Source: Deroplatys truncata
Lineage: Eukaryota > Arthropoda > Insecta > Mantodea > Mantidae
Assembly (NCBI GenBank): GCA_030765065.1
Contig: CM060990.1
Coordinates: 670,374,118-670,438,117 of the forward strand
Reading direction: 5' to 3'
Length of the DNA stretch: 64,000 nucleotides
Position 1 is the stretch's first letter, and every line of letters begins with the position of its first letter. The notes beneath the pieces were generated by a model. That model had not been told where the DNA came from, searched no databases, and saw only the letters and a list, made by a program, of their open reading frames with translations. Shown piece after piece: positions 22,214 through 32,888 of this stretch. Both the position numbers and the translations under genes were made by a program.

Positions 22214-23430
22214 CGAGGGCGGATCGAAAAGTAACGCACAAAGGTTGTTTTACACAAAAAAGTTTAATAGTTAAAACAACACTAAATCACAAATGAACAT
22301 ACAGCTTTTACCTACTTTTCGACATAGTCACCAAGTTTCTCAACACATTTCTCCCATCGTGATACCAGTTTCATTATGCCCTGTTCGTAGAAGTCCGTTT
22401 CCTTGGAGTATTGCCATCTGCGGACCGCTGATTTCACTTCCGCATCTGTCGCAAAGCGTTGGCCGACCTGGAATTTCTTCATGGGACCAAACAGATAAAG
22501 GTCCGACGGTGCAAGGTCCGGACTGTATGGTGGATGCTGGAGTACCTCCCAATCAAATTTGGTGATTTTCTGACGAACAGCAGCAGCTCGTGTTGGTTGC
22601 AGCATTCACAGTGGTCCCGTGTTCAGGCAAAGTCCACCAATACAACACCATGCATATCCCAGAACACCGTCACAAGCACTTTCCTAGCAGTCTTAGTCAC
22701 TTTGAATTTTTTCTTCACTGGGGAACCAGCATGTTTCCACTCCATACTTGCCTGCTTGGTTTCGGGCATGTAGTGGTATTACCCACGACTCATCACCAGT
22801 GACGATTACTTTCGAAAAGTCATTCCCGCTTAGGTGATCCAAGCTCGTCATCATTCGCTGGCCCTTGTGGTTGTCTGTCAGGTTCTTAGGCACCCAGCCG
22901 GCACTAACTTTACGAAATTTCAACGTGTCATGAACAATATCGTACACTGCACCATAGGAAATCCTGAACTGTTGCGATAAGGTTCGCAGTTGCACACGCC
23001 GGTCGTTCACAATTGCCGCCTCAATGTCTCTGACATTCTGCGGGGTTGCAGCTGTTACCGCTCTCCCGGAGCATGGCGAATCACTAAGGTTCACACGCCC
23101 TCTAGGAAGGATGCACACCCCTGGAGACATTGCTACGGTCCATACAATCATCCCCATACACGCCACGCAAGTCCCTGTGAATATCACTCGATTTATGCCC
23201 TTTGACCCACAAATATCGAACCACACCTCTGTCCTTCACACGTGCACGACAGTGACACGCGCGCCATCTTTGTTGCGTAGTTCACGCTTCTCTCGCTAGA
23301 GCTGTACATGAAACAAACAATACCCTCTACGGTGAAAACTTCAAACTATATTTGTGTGAAATTGCAACATTCCAGCTGCAATACCAAGACAGAAAAAAAT
23401 TATTGCGCGTTACTTTTCGATCCGTCCTCG
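22214..23430 (-). mobile_element. Near full-length mariner element, 1217 bp, with TA duplications
   Basis: TA flanks at 22212-22213 and 23431-23432. The inverted ends are CGAGGGCGGATCGAAAAGTA and, from the right inward, CGAGGACGGATCGAAAAGTA, followed by ACGC in both. This is a fourth mariner lineage. It is slightly shorter than a full element because part of the catalytic core is missing. Confidence 0.92.
22312..23267 (-). pseudogene. Mariner transposase lacking its second catalytic Asp
   Basis: The start is probably the ATG at 23265-23267. The DNA-binding half is open at 22693-23226 in parts (NDRRVQLRTLSQQFRISYGA, AGWVPKNLTD) and reaches the first Asp in VIVTGDESWV. The next segment reads KVLVTVFWDMHGVVLVDF, followed by a stop. 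A gap removes the usual second Asp motif (HDNARPH). The sequence resumes at about 22575 with QKITKFDWEVLQHPPYSPD, the third Asp region, and closes with EKCVEKLGDYVEK at 22312. At least two frameshifts are present. Confidence 0.88.
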
Positions 23431-23432
23431 TA

Positions 23433-24239
23433 TATCAGCATGTCTTTAAAGATTGGTGAACCAAACTGGTAGTACACAACGGAATTTATTTGATTGTAAA
23501 ACTCCTGTCATATAGTTTGCGTTGCTTGAACGGCTAAGATTTTTTTGCTGAACAGTTCTTCCAGTCTTCGGATTACAACTTTATACATTTCTAAAATATA
23601 CCTCTAGGGGTTACACGAATATTGTTCTTTTTGGTGGAATGAATTGAGTCACAATTCTCTTGTGCAACTTCCTCTTCAGCAAAGATAATAATGCAGAACC
23701 TCGATTATCCGTCACTAGGTTAATCGTTCGCCTCATTAACCAACCGCCATCTTCTTTTCACGTCTGTTACATTTTGCGAAAGCTAAGTTATTCACGAAAC
23801 AAACATCTATGATGTGACTAGGATATGTATCTACTAGACGGCTATGATATCAGTGGACGCCACTGTTTTGTTGACAATACGTACGTCATCAAGGCTAGGA
23901 ATCAGAGGGGCGAGAGGGGCAAGGTGATAGTGAGAATGTACAACGAAAACAACACTACATTTGCAGGCCTCAGCTACGCTGATAAATGTAACTTGGAACT
24001 GTGGATGTTTCCTTTACCTGACTGTTCTTCCGACGCCCCGCCCATTTGTTCCGTAACTGCTTAGTTCCTCTTCCGACCGAACGCAATCATATCATGGCCA
24101 ACTAGTTTTTGCACGTAGGGTAGTTTGAGCATTTTGTATATCTACAGATGGCTTCAGTATTCCGAGAATTTCCAAATGATGTGCACTTTAAAAAAAAGTC
24201 TGTTACATCGCTTCCCGCTCCCAACAGACGTTACCGGCT
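23433..24239. other. Unannotated stretch with one unassigned frame
   Basis: A 79-codon plus-strand frame at 23825-24064 (MYLLDGYDISGRHC...) is open and moderately GC-rich but matches no family I recognise. The rest is non-coding. Confidence 0.3.
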
Positions 24240-24249
24240 GAGCCATCCC

Positions 24250-24650
24250 GCTCGATCTCTAGAAATTTCCTTAGCAGTTATTCTAGTTTCCGCTCTTGTC
24301 CGTGAAGTACATGTCTCGCTGCCATAGCAAAGTGTAGATCTTGCTAATGCTTTGTATAAGCGTACTGCTGTATCTCTCTCCACTAATGAGGGTTCATTAT
24401 TCTGTTTATTATTCCCATGGATTTATTAAAATTAATAATTTTGTTTGAGAAGTTACTATATGTTAATGTATATCCAAGATAGGTGAATGAACTTACTCTT
24501 TGCAATATTTTTTAATCTGAACAAATTTTGCTACGTCAGGGCATTTTCCATGAATAGTCATTATTTTTACTTTTTCTGTGTTATTTTTATATGCATTCAG
24601 TACCATAACCTCATCAAATCAACTGGCTGACTTAGTAAGCCGAAGTATGC
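24250..24650 (-). pseudogene. LINE reverse transcriptase C-terminal relic
   Basis: Read on the minus strand, short in-frame pieces follow the order of the thumb and post-RT region of a LINE reverse transcriptase. They are KVKIMTIHGKCPDVAKF, then IHGNNKQNNEPSLVERDTAV, RLYKALARSTLCYGSET and TRAETRITAKEISRDR. The KIM-x-F/I-x-GK and LxYGSETW-type motifs are typical of insect non-LTR retrotransposons. Several stops and small shifts show it is dead. The upstream coding region is absent: a SINE D copy begins about 20 bp away at 24670. Confidence 0.6.
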
Positions 24651-24669
24651 TTATTAATTGCCACGGCGT

Positions 24670-24932
24670 TTTTATCTATGGACGTTCTTTAACTGCCGTA
24701 GTCCTTAGCGTCCCATTCTATATTGAGCGTAATTTTGCTCAGAGGCCTTTTTATCAGGCTTGAGGTTGTTTTACGTGCCATAAATCTACAACACGGGACC
24801 ATCGGCTTTACTTCCCTTCCGAAGGAAGCCATGCTAAGGTTTTTTACGTCCGAAAAATCCATCGCTCTCCACCGGGTTTGAACCCGCGATCTCGGAAACT
24901 ACAGGCTAGGATGGTAACCACTACACCACATA
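24670..24932 (-). mobile_element. SINE D, copy 2
   Basis: A nearly full copy. Its plus-strand reading starts GGACGTTCTTTAACTGCCG and passes through TTCCCTTCCGAAGGAAGCC. It ends in the reversed tRNA-like head (CCGGGTTTGAACCCGCGAT, then GGTAACCACTACACCAC). It sits next to the LINE relic. Confidence 0.85.
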
Positions 24933-24945
24933 GTGCACGGTCTTC

Positions 24946-25466
24946 CGTGTGTTTCGTAGCCTGGAGTCATCTGTGTACACTGATAGACGTCCCATTGGTG
25001 CATGCGGGAAGGTAACAACTGGGAAGTGCATTGGTCGCCGGCCAAGTAGTACAATATCTCATTTCATGTACTTAGTATAAAGTGAAAGCGATGGACAGCC
25101 TAATGTTCTTTGCTTAGTAAAACTGATTGTTGGAATATTTGGTTTTCACCTTTATTTTTGCTCGCACTAGTAATGCTAAGCTTCAAAATTTGTATTAATA
25201 CTCCATAATTCAACATAGTAATAGGTTAAATTTTGCGGAAACTCTAAGCCATTACTTCCGAAAACATCTTATACTAATTCTTAGAGAGAGATCAAAGATC
25301 TTACCCCGCTAATGCCAAATATCCTAAATTCATCAACCATTATCTGGGAAACTATTCAACATATTAATCTGAAATGCTTAAAGTTACTTTATTAAGGAGG
25401 ATCAGCTTATTTTATTGATTATTATGCCATGTATTGATTAACATTTATCAGCACTTATTTTTTAAA
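24946..25466. other. Unannotated AT-rich stretch
   Basis: Nothing recognised. Confidence 0.4.
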
Positions 25467-26412
25467 AAAAATCTGATGTGTTACACTCACATAACTTTCT
25501 CTACTCTTGTAAAACTATTTTTACAAACTCTTATTCTCCATCTATTTCATATTAATGGAGATAAACATTTTCAGAAACGATCTTTTGACATGCAAAGAGA
25601 ATTACATTTCACACATAGCGGCCAGTTCTAAAAATATTTGACTATCGCTTAAGGCCTACAATGTTTCGCTTGTTTTGTATTTGCAAGGGAAATATAAGCA
25701 CAGACATATCCCTTAATAGCTGGTTGCTATGTGCAGCACCATTCTCTTTGCCACAGATTAATACTCTTTGCATATCCAAGACAAAAAAATGAATAACGAA
25801 TTCCCATTTGAGAAAATTATTGAAAAATTTAAGGGAATAACAAGCAATATCTCGAAAATGGTTCGCTCAGCAAAAAAAATGTATATGACATAAATTGTGT
25901 ATTTTAACGCAATCTACATTTTTTGTGTAGTAAAAGTTTGTCTATCTCTTATGGTTTACCAGTTATGCAAAAGTCGTTCACAGTGAAGAATACGTTTGGA
26001 GACATTCCTAGAAAATTCAAGATATACATTTTATTTGTCATGAAAACATCTTAAACATATGATATTTTAAACAAAATGGTTACAGCCATTTTTTAGAAAA
26101 TTAAAATTTTCGAAAAATGTTCATGTAAAGTGTAATGTGGGGTTGGGGGATTTTCTTGAAAACCTTCGTGTCGCATCTCTGGATGATACTGAACCTAAAT
26201 GCCAAGTTTTGTGTTTGTCCGACTGTTCGTTTCTGAGTTATGCTGTTCACAGACAGACGGACAGACACACACAGACACGGACATGTTTCCAAAAATGCTT
26301 TTTCTGGATTCAGGGGTTTCAAAACATATATTTCCGGTGAAATCTCGGTATCGAATTTTTGGGTGGAATACAATACTTCCCCTACTTACTATACGTAGTA
26401 GAGAAAGTAAAA
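25467..26412 (+). repeat. Family F repeat, full copy
   Basis: A full-length example of a roughly 945-bp element that also occurs complete and inverted at 38880-39850. A perfect 12-bp inverted repeat, ACTTTCTCTACT (25493-25504) and AGTAGAGAAAGT (26397-26408), lies near its ends. Homology between the two full copies runs about 27 bp beyond the inner pair at the left, so the true terminus may be outside it. It contains a short GACAGACGGACAGACACACA-like tract. Overlapping frames on both strands at 26100-26545 are not conserved as protein. It is probably a non-autonomous DNA transposon of unknown superfamily. Confidence 0.7.
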
Positions 26413-26419
26413 AATAACC

Positions 26420-27885
26420 AACTCTGTTAATAAAACAAAATTGATCCACAACAGCGCATAGAAATTGTATTTCAGAAAAAATGTCATTCAGAGAAAAAGT
26501 TGTTGAAAGCAAAATTGGAGAAAATAAAATTGCATATATTTGCAAAGAAATAAAACACTTAGCTTGAGCAGAAAGAAGCCCATAAAGAATTGTGCCAATT
26601 TGCAGAGCAAAACTTCCCCTAAAAATATTTATAAAGTTTACGATTTTTTCTGTAAGTGGTTCAGACTTTACACTACAAAATGACTAATGCAGTACAATTT
26701 TTAAAAACATATTGAAAATATAAACATTTTAATCACAATGATGGAAATATATGTGAAAGTAAAGAGAAAAATTCAGTTAATGAGATAACACAGAAACCTA
26801 AAAATGTCAATTGTTTGCAAATTTCTTTCGTTTAGTCTCCCCTTAAGCTAAACTTTTATTAGATTTGAAACCGTGCAGGTAAGTAGAATAATGGAGTAAA
26901 TCTTTGTGGTGCATGCTCTGAAATAACGTATGCAAGTCCGTAACCTTTCGTATTTAGCTAATAAGTAATGGTTCAGCGTGTGCCAAGTGTAATAATTGAA
27001 TTTTTTAAAGAAACCCTCAGGGCTGCTATGCTCTGCTAATCGAATACAGACGCGAATGAATCGACTAATTGGAGTTCAGCGCAAACGAGGCGAGTCTTGT
27101 CCTGTCAATAAACTAGTGGCACAGAATTTCACACTCTATGTCGCTGTAATAGCATAAATTGTAAGAGCAAACGGCTAAATGATTACGTTCAATCACCATA
27201 CCCACAACATGATGTCATCATCGGCATTGGATGATTAAGAACTGAGAATCATACCGTTGCTCATGGGCAGAGAAGAAATCCGGTTAATGTTCAGATACAT
27301 TAATAGAATTTCCAATTCAGAACACTGAGTGGTATTAAATTGATGTTCTTTGGCGATTATTTTCACCCTTTAGATGTTATTTTAACCTTCCTAATGCTAT
27401 ATAATCCAGTCTACGTAAACCACCAACGGGGATCCAATTGCACCCACATAAAATGTTTAAAAGAAATATAGGTATATTATAAATTTTATTGCGTATTGAA
27501 TATTTAACGTTTTATGAAATTTAAATAATAAATAATACATATAATCTTGACCGCTTCTCTCATTGTTTGATACAAAATCAACCAAATGGTGTGTTGCGCG
27601 ATGTGGTACCATTTGGTGGCGAGATGATCAAACTATACCATTTTTGACTAAATTATTACACTAGTCTGCATGATATCGGATGACTGAAAACTAATAAGTG
27701 ATTCTGACTCACTTTTTATACTGATTTCAGAACTGCTTTTAGATTTGTTTCTATCAGGTACAGTTGTTTCCCAATTTCACTTCTAAAATATAGAGATATA
27801 AAGAAATTGCTTCCGCCACTACATATAAAATTGGGCTTAATGAAACAATTTGTAAGGGCCCTGCTTCAAGTACCTTTCCAAGTAA
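26420..27885. other. Unannotated AT-rich stretch with a small hairpin
   Basis: No gene recognised. A perfect 10-bp inverted repeat, ACCAAATGGT (27581-27590) and ACCATTTGGT (27608-27617), is the only local structure noted. Confidence 0.4.
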
Positions 27886-28340
27886 TTTCCCTTCGTTACA
27901 CCAGACAAATTAAAGGCTGGAAGTTTTGTTGGTCCTCAAATAAAGAAATTGATGAGGCATGAAGATTTTGAGAAGACAAGGAATGAGAGAGAAATAGAAG
28001 CATGGACCGCCTTCCGATCAGTTACTGAAAACTTCTTAGGCAATAACAAAGATCCTAATTACAAGGCCATTGTCGAAACAATGTTGGAAAATTTCAAGAA
28101 GATGGGTTGGAACATGAGTGTAAAGGTGCATTTTCTGCATTCACATATCGACTAATTTCCAGAAAATCTGGGACATTATAGTGAAGAGCAGGGTGAACGT
28201 TTTCACAAGATATTAAGGAAATGAGAGGAGGTACCAGGGGAGATGGAATGAAACTATGATGGCCGACTACTGTTGGATGTTGAGGAGGGACAGTCATCTT
28301 CAAGGATCTGCAAGGAAGTCAAAGAAGAGAAAGTTGGAAA
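27886..28340 (+). pseudogene. Relic of a multicopy arthropod gene of unknown function
   Basis: A continuous frame from 27886 to a TAA at 28153-28155 reads FPFVTPDKLKAGSFVGPQIK, later EAWTAFRSVTENFLGN and MSVKVHFLHSHID. Past the stop the same protein continues as FPENLGHYSEEQGERFH. After frame changes come RGRWNET-like and ADYCW-like pieces up to about 28300. This order (FVGPQI, W-x-FxxVxxNFLGN, MSxKxHFLxSHxDxFPEN, EEQGERFHQD, ADYCW) is one I recall from a protein repeated many times in arthropod genomes. It is probably carried by a mobile element, but the family name is not certain. Stops and shifts mark it as dead. Confidence 0.55.
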
Positions 28341-28834
28341 AAAATTAAATGAAACACTCTGGCTTCTTGTTTTGTTAAAATCTAGTCATGAAATAAATTA
28401 TGGGAGTTCTTGAGAGTATTCTTAGAATGTTTCTTGAATAAAAACTTACCTTATGTGAAATGGTATTTGAATACATTTCTACGCTCATTAGTAAAATCGT
28501 CAAAACATTACTTATTTTGTGTAAAAACCTGACGTGATAGAAAAAAACGGAATTTATTTCTGGAATCAGTACAAAAACTTGATTCAAGAACACCTACTTT
28601 TAAGAAATCATCTGACAAAGAGTTTGAAAATGCAGACTAGTGTTATCATTACTATTATATTCCTTGTTATCATTTCTGTTTTCTGAATTGTATTTGTATT
28701 CGTCTGTAACATCTTTATTCAAGTTATATATCTCTCTTTTTCTCCTTGACATTTTACTGACCGATTGATCAACTATATGTACAACTATTCGTTTGAAGAC
28801 CAGGAACAACACTGACAGGTTTTTTATTGCAGGA
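28341..28834. other. Unannotated stretch
   Basis: Nothing recognised. Confidence 0.4.
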
Positions 28835-29530
28835 TTTTACTGTAGGTTTCTGTCCATCTTTTATGATTTACCGTTGTGTAGGATTATACATTCCTTCCGA
28901 ATGAAGTGGACTTGATAGGCTTATCTCCAGGAAATTCAAGGCATACCACTTATTTCCCATGTAAATATCTTAAATATATACGACTGCAATTAAAATCGTT
29001 AGAGCAATTTTAAAGAGAACGAAAAATGAAGAATATTTTTCCATGTCATGGTAGCTTGTGATAAGATTTTTTTTAAAATCTACCTGTAGCATGTTCGATA
29101 TACTAAACTTAAACACAATGTGTTTGGTATTTCTCCAAGATTTCGCCTTTTAGTTATGCTGTTCACAGACACACAAAACCGAGTCTTTTTTCTACAAAAA
29201 GGCTTTATTTTGGATTTATGCTCCTTTTGAGTTTTTTTATTTGTTTATGGACGTTCTTAAAACTCCTGTGGTCCTTAGCGTCCCATTATATATTGGGTGG
29301 AAAGACGAACATTTTGCTCATAGGCCTCTTTATCATGCTTGATGTTCCTTTAAGTGCCGTAAATCTACGACGCGGAACCACCGGCTTTGCTTCCCTTCCG
29401 AAGGAAGCTATGATAAGGATTTTTACGCCCGAAAAAATCCATCGCCCTCCGCCGGATTTGAACCCGCGATCTCGGGAACTAGAGGCTAGCGAACACACTC
29501 TTTCCGGTGAGATATCGCCAGGTAAGTATA
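28835..29530 (+). repeat. Family F repeat, diverged copy split by SINE D
   Basis: F blocks are recognisable as GTTTCTGTCCATCTTTTATGA, AGGAAATTCAAGGCATACC, TTAGTTATGCTGTTCACAGA and GGCTTTATTTTGGATTTATG. After the SINE at 29231-29490 the F sequence resumes as TTTCCGGTGAGATATCG. The copy is more diverged than the 25 kb copy, consistent with age. Confidence 0.55.
29231..29490 (-). mobile_element. SINE D, copy 3, inserted in family F
   Basis: It starts ATGGACGTTCTTAAAACTCC and includes CTTCCCTTCCGAAGGAAGC and CCGGATTTGAACCCGCGATC. It stops inside the tRNA-like head after AGAGGCTAGC, so the A-box end (its 5' end) is missing. It lies between two parts of an F copy. Confidence 0.8.
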
Positions 29531-30304
29531 GAGAACGAAATAGTGCTTATGATCTTTACGTAAGTTTGTTAATAGCGTGTTTCAGTTTATTCAGTTTCAA
29601 ATGGAAATAAATAAAACAAAGGTAGTGTTTATTTCCTATTGCCCATTTACAGAAATTTGCTCGGCAATACGTTACGATAGCATTAGTAATAAGAAAGATT
29701 TCAGTGACGATGTGAATGGTTTTATCTGTAGGAGGCTCTCGGCATTTTCTTAGATTATGTCCAAGAATGTTCCTACTGTAGCGGACTTTCATCAAGATTA
29801 TTTGCAAAGTTAACAAATATGAAATCACAATTAACGGTAGAGGGCTTAAACTTCTAAAAAGTGCACTAACAGTAACTCGGTGTTTTACCTGCTCTGTATA
29901 CAGAATTGAAAGTTGTTGCTCCAGAACAGATCACGTGTCGCTAGACGGTGGTGTCCTTGGTCCATTAGTTAAGTTTTGCTTTACGACGTCAACGGCACGC
30001 CACAAAGTATTGCCATATGCCTATTCAGAAGTTTACAAATGACATATTGCCCTATCGAATTTGAAGACTCGCTTTAGTGAACGCTCTTAGAAGCATGCTT
30101 TTGTGGATCCCTTTTTATTCCCCTCGTTTTGCTTTCGCAAACAGCAATGGCCAGACTGGAGCTGTCTATAACGCCACCCACTGTCCTATCGGCTCATTAT
30201 CGTTAATACTTTTTTTTTTAAAAAGAAGCCAACAGCAAATATTCTTAACGCTTTTAAACAATTAACTTTTTAAAGAAAACAAAACTTCAGCTCTATGAGA
30301 AATA
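29531..30304. other. Unannotated stretch
   Basis: No gene recognised. The frames at 29556-29828 (minus) and 30077-30265 (plus) have no family features. Confidence 0.4.
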
Positions 30305-30550
30305 ATGTTAACTTCTGAGAGGAAGATGAAAATTTATAACCACCATCAGTCACGCTTGATAAATGATATCTTACACATTTGCAAATACATACGCAATGAT
30401 ATTAAAAGTAAATTTACCAATTATATACCAATATACACAGATGGTTCCAAAACTAGTGAAGGGAGCAGATGTGCAGTAGTGTTCAGAGACAAAATTCTGT
30501 CATTTAAACCACCTAATTCGTATTTTCCATTTTTACCTGTTAAATTAAAT

Positions 30551-30828
30551 TCATGAACGCTCTTTAACTGATGTGGTCCTTAGCGTCCCATTGTATATTG
30601 GGCGTGAAAGACCGGTAATTTTGCTTAGACGCCTCTTTATCAGGCTTGAGGTTCTTTTACGTGCCGTAAATCTACGACACGGGACCACCGGCTTTACTTC
30701 CCTTACGAACGAATTCGTGCTAATTATTTTTACGCCCGAAAAAGAAATCTATCGCCCTCCGATGGGGTTTGAACCCACGACCGCGGAAACTAGAGGCTAG
30801 CATTGTAACCACTACATCACGGAGGACG
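30551..30828 (-). mobile_element. SINE D, copy 4, inserted in a LINE relic
   Basis: A full-length copy, from GAACGCTCTTTAACTGATG through GGGGTTTGAACCCACGACC to TAACCACTACATCACGGAGG. The tail side abuts TTAAATTAAATTCAT. It interrupts the LINE RNase H coding sequence between the TDGSK piece and the ELYAIE piece. Confidence 0.88.
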
Positions 30829-31235
30829 TAAGTTTTACTCTTGAACTATACGCAATCGAAGAGACAATACTGAACATTAAAATATGAAATACACACATTT
30901 AATTATTTTTTCTTGACTCCCTCAACTACATAAATGCAATTAGTGACCCATGGGCAACAGATGCACTAATACAGGACATTCAAATCCCAAAAACAAATGG
31001 AAAAGAAATTGTTATTTTATGGATGCCTTCACATTATGACATAATTGGTGGATAATGAACTGGCAGACCTTGCATCAAAGGAAAGTATAGAAAAACATCT
31101 TAAACATCCATACTCCTCAAAGAGATTTACTGCCATTCATAAATAAGAAGATTAAGAAGCTTTAGACCACATACTACAATGAAAGTGACAATGGACTTTT
31201 ATATAAATATATGCCATCTATATACAAGCTACAAA

Positions 31236-31640
31236 TCTACGTGGAGCCGAAGTCCCCTGAAGACCCGGAAGAAGGCATCATCCGAGTGACCTCCCACAGC
31301 GTGGGGTTTTCCATTAAGCCAGCATTTGACAGTTTTAAACTTGCCCCCCCGCTTGCGCAGGAACAGAAGTGGATACGGCAATTACGTCAACCTAAAAGGG
31401 GAAGAGGACTACTGAGAACTTCGGTAGGGCCAACAGCGGAGTGGCACGCCGTTTACCGGCTATATAGGGCCGTGCCGGAGGACATTGAGGCATCTCACAA
31501 CCCCACCTGGACGTTGCCGCCCGGACGTGCCCAATCTCCCACGGCTATCGGGAACCACTGTCCCGTCGAGACCAACCCAATCCGAACGGCTCCCTGACGG
31601 GAGGGGCTCAGACGTTCAGCCCGTCGTACTTCTAGTAACA
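31236..31640. mobile_element. GC-rich retroposon inserted in a LINE relic
   Basis: A 405-bp GC-rich block contrasts sharply with its AT-rich surroundings. It is flanked by TATACAAGCTACAAA (31221-31235) and TATAAGCTACAAA (31641-31653), a target duplication with a 2-base difference. Removing the block joins the LINE frame across YKLQ to RRHKILLTRLRIGH. The 128-codon frame at 31211-31597 is mostly this insert. I do not recognise its family and cannot assign its strand. Confidence 0.65.
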
Positions 31641-31799
31641 TATAAGCTACAAAGAAGACACAAAATTTTATTAACAAGATTAAGAATTGGACACGCCAAA
31701 CTAACTCTCTATCTAATATCCAAAGAAGAACCGGCAGTATGCAGCTCCTGTAGAACACTTAACAGTAAACTACATCCTTAAATAACGCACCCTATACAG

Positions 31800-32189
31800 T
31801 GCTTCTAGGGAAAAATACAGTATATCATAAATTTCTACAGCTCTGAATAATCCAAGATTCTTTCATAGTAGTGTCTGTTATTTTAAAGATAGTTCTATGT
31901 ATAAATCAACTTAAATTCTAAGACTTTATTTTGCATTCCTTAATAATTTATCACGCTGTTGTTAATTACCCATGTAATATTCTACATATGTTCTAGCAAT
32001 CTTCTTTGTTGCTCCATTCTTAATTTTATGTCCAATGTATTTTATTTCTTAAATATTGTGGTAGAAAAGAACAACCACCTTGATTTCTGCGATCTTGTAT
32101 AAATACTTTTTATAAAAGGTGAAATGTAGAAATGTTATCACATTTTATTTTATGCTTCTGGCAGAAATATTCTAGTGATATGCATATTG
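31800..32189. other. Unannotated AT-rich stretch
   Basis: This may include further 3' sequence of the LINE relic, but nothing is recognisable. Confidence 0.35.
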
Positions 32190-32700
32190 TGACGTACCTA
32201 TAGGCCTCAGTTATTGAGTAAATGGTGCCAACCGACCGACCGACCGAATGATTGGCCGGGTGATAAGATAAGTGTTCTCACTCAGCATGAACACCAGAAA
32301 CGCCATCGAGAGAATATGTGGTGAGTTTTAGAACCTTATTTTTCCCCGCCTCGCTAACATTCTAGAACTCTCTCGATAAACTCCAGCGTATAAGTGCTCG
32401 CAAGAGAGATAGTGAGTTGTTCTTGATGCAACTTAAAGTGCTAGCTATTCAGTACGTTCTCCGAGTGAGGTTTCGACGATAGTGTGACGTGCAGCGAGTG
32501 CTACTACTGCAAGGGATTAGAGAGGTCCTGTGTTCGACTTCCTAAATAAAGGAAGGAAGAAAGTATAGGCTGTTTCGCAAATATTTCATCGCTACGTGGC
32601 GAAGTAAAATGAAGTGACTAGATAAATTGAGCTAGATCACATTAGTGAAGTGTTAGAACACTTAGAACTTAGTGAAGTGACAGTGAACCATGTTACAAAA
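32190..32700 (+). other. LTR-like patch
   Basis: TGTGACGTACCTAT near 32189 is followed by a short ACCG tandem run (32231-32246) and a TCTAGAACTCTCTCG block. CGTATAAGTGC near 32389 is TATA-like. A GTGAAGTG-rich leader and an AATAAA (near 32546) come next, ending around GAACCATGTTACA. The order resembles an insect LTR, but no partner LTR or coding region is in the window. Confidence 0.25.
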
Positions 32701-32888
32701 TACAAAATGAAGCAATGAAATCACCTGCTTCAGTTCACAGAATACTTACTGCGATAAAATTCTATTTTGAGCTAAAAATAGGTGCCGGAAAAACTGTACA
32801 CTCAAGCTTTTCGGATAAATATATTAGCGTAAACTTCCAAACAAATTCGAACTGTAAGAAAACCTATGTTTTTTATTACATTTATTTT

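Larger units (their letters stand above)
30305..31790 (+). pseudogene. LINE RNase H domain relic split by two insertions
   Basis: Three coding pieces line up in one order. At 30305-30540 is IPIYTDGSKTSEGSRCAVVF, the first RNase H acidic motif (TDGSK). At 30830-31160, after SINE D, come LELYAIEETIL (the conserved Glu), DSLNYINAI (second Asp), WMPSHYDIIGG and NELADLASKES. At 31190-31235 and again from 31641, on either side of a second insert, come YKYMPSIYKLQ and RRHKILLTRLRIGHAKL, then CSSCRTLNSKLHP, the Cys-containing tail usual after the RNase H domain. An RNase H downstream of RT is characteristic of I-type and related LINEs. Stops (for example after IIGG) show it is inactive. Confidence 0.8.

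Noticed and set aside
22459-23299. Several plus-strand frames of 70-104 codons
   Set aside because: They are antisense shadows of the mariner transposase relic on the minus strand.
23825-24064. 79-codon plus-strand frame as a gene
   Set aside because: No recognisable domain, no promoter or splice context; left only as an unassigned frame.
25467-26412. Family F as a Helitron, because TCTCTACTA occurs at its outer end
   Set aside because: Canonical Helitrons lack terminal inverted repeats and end in a hairpin plus CTRR. F has a 12-bp inverted repeat at both ends, so the TCTCTACTA match is probably chance.
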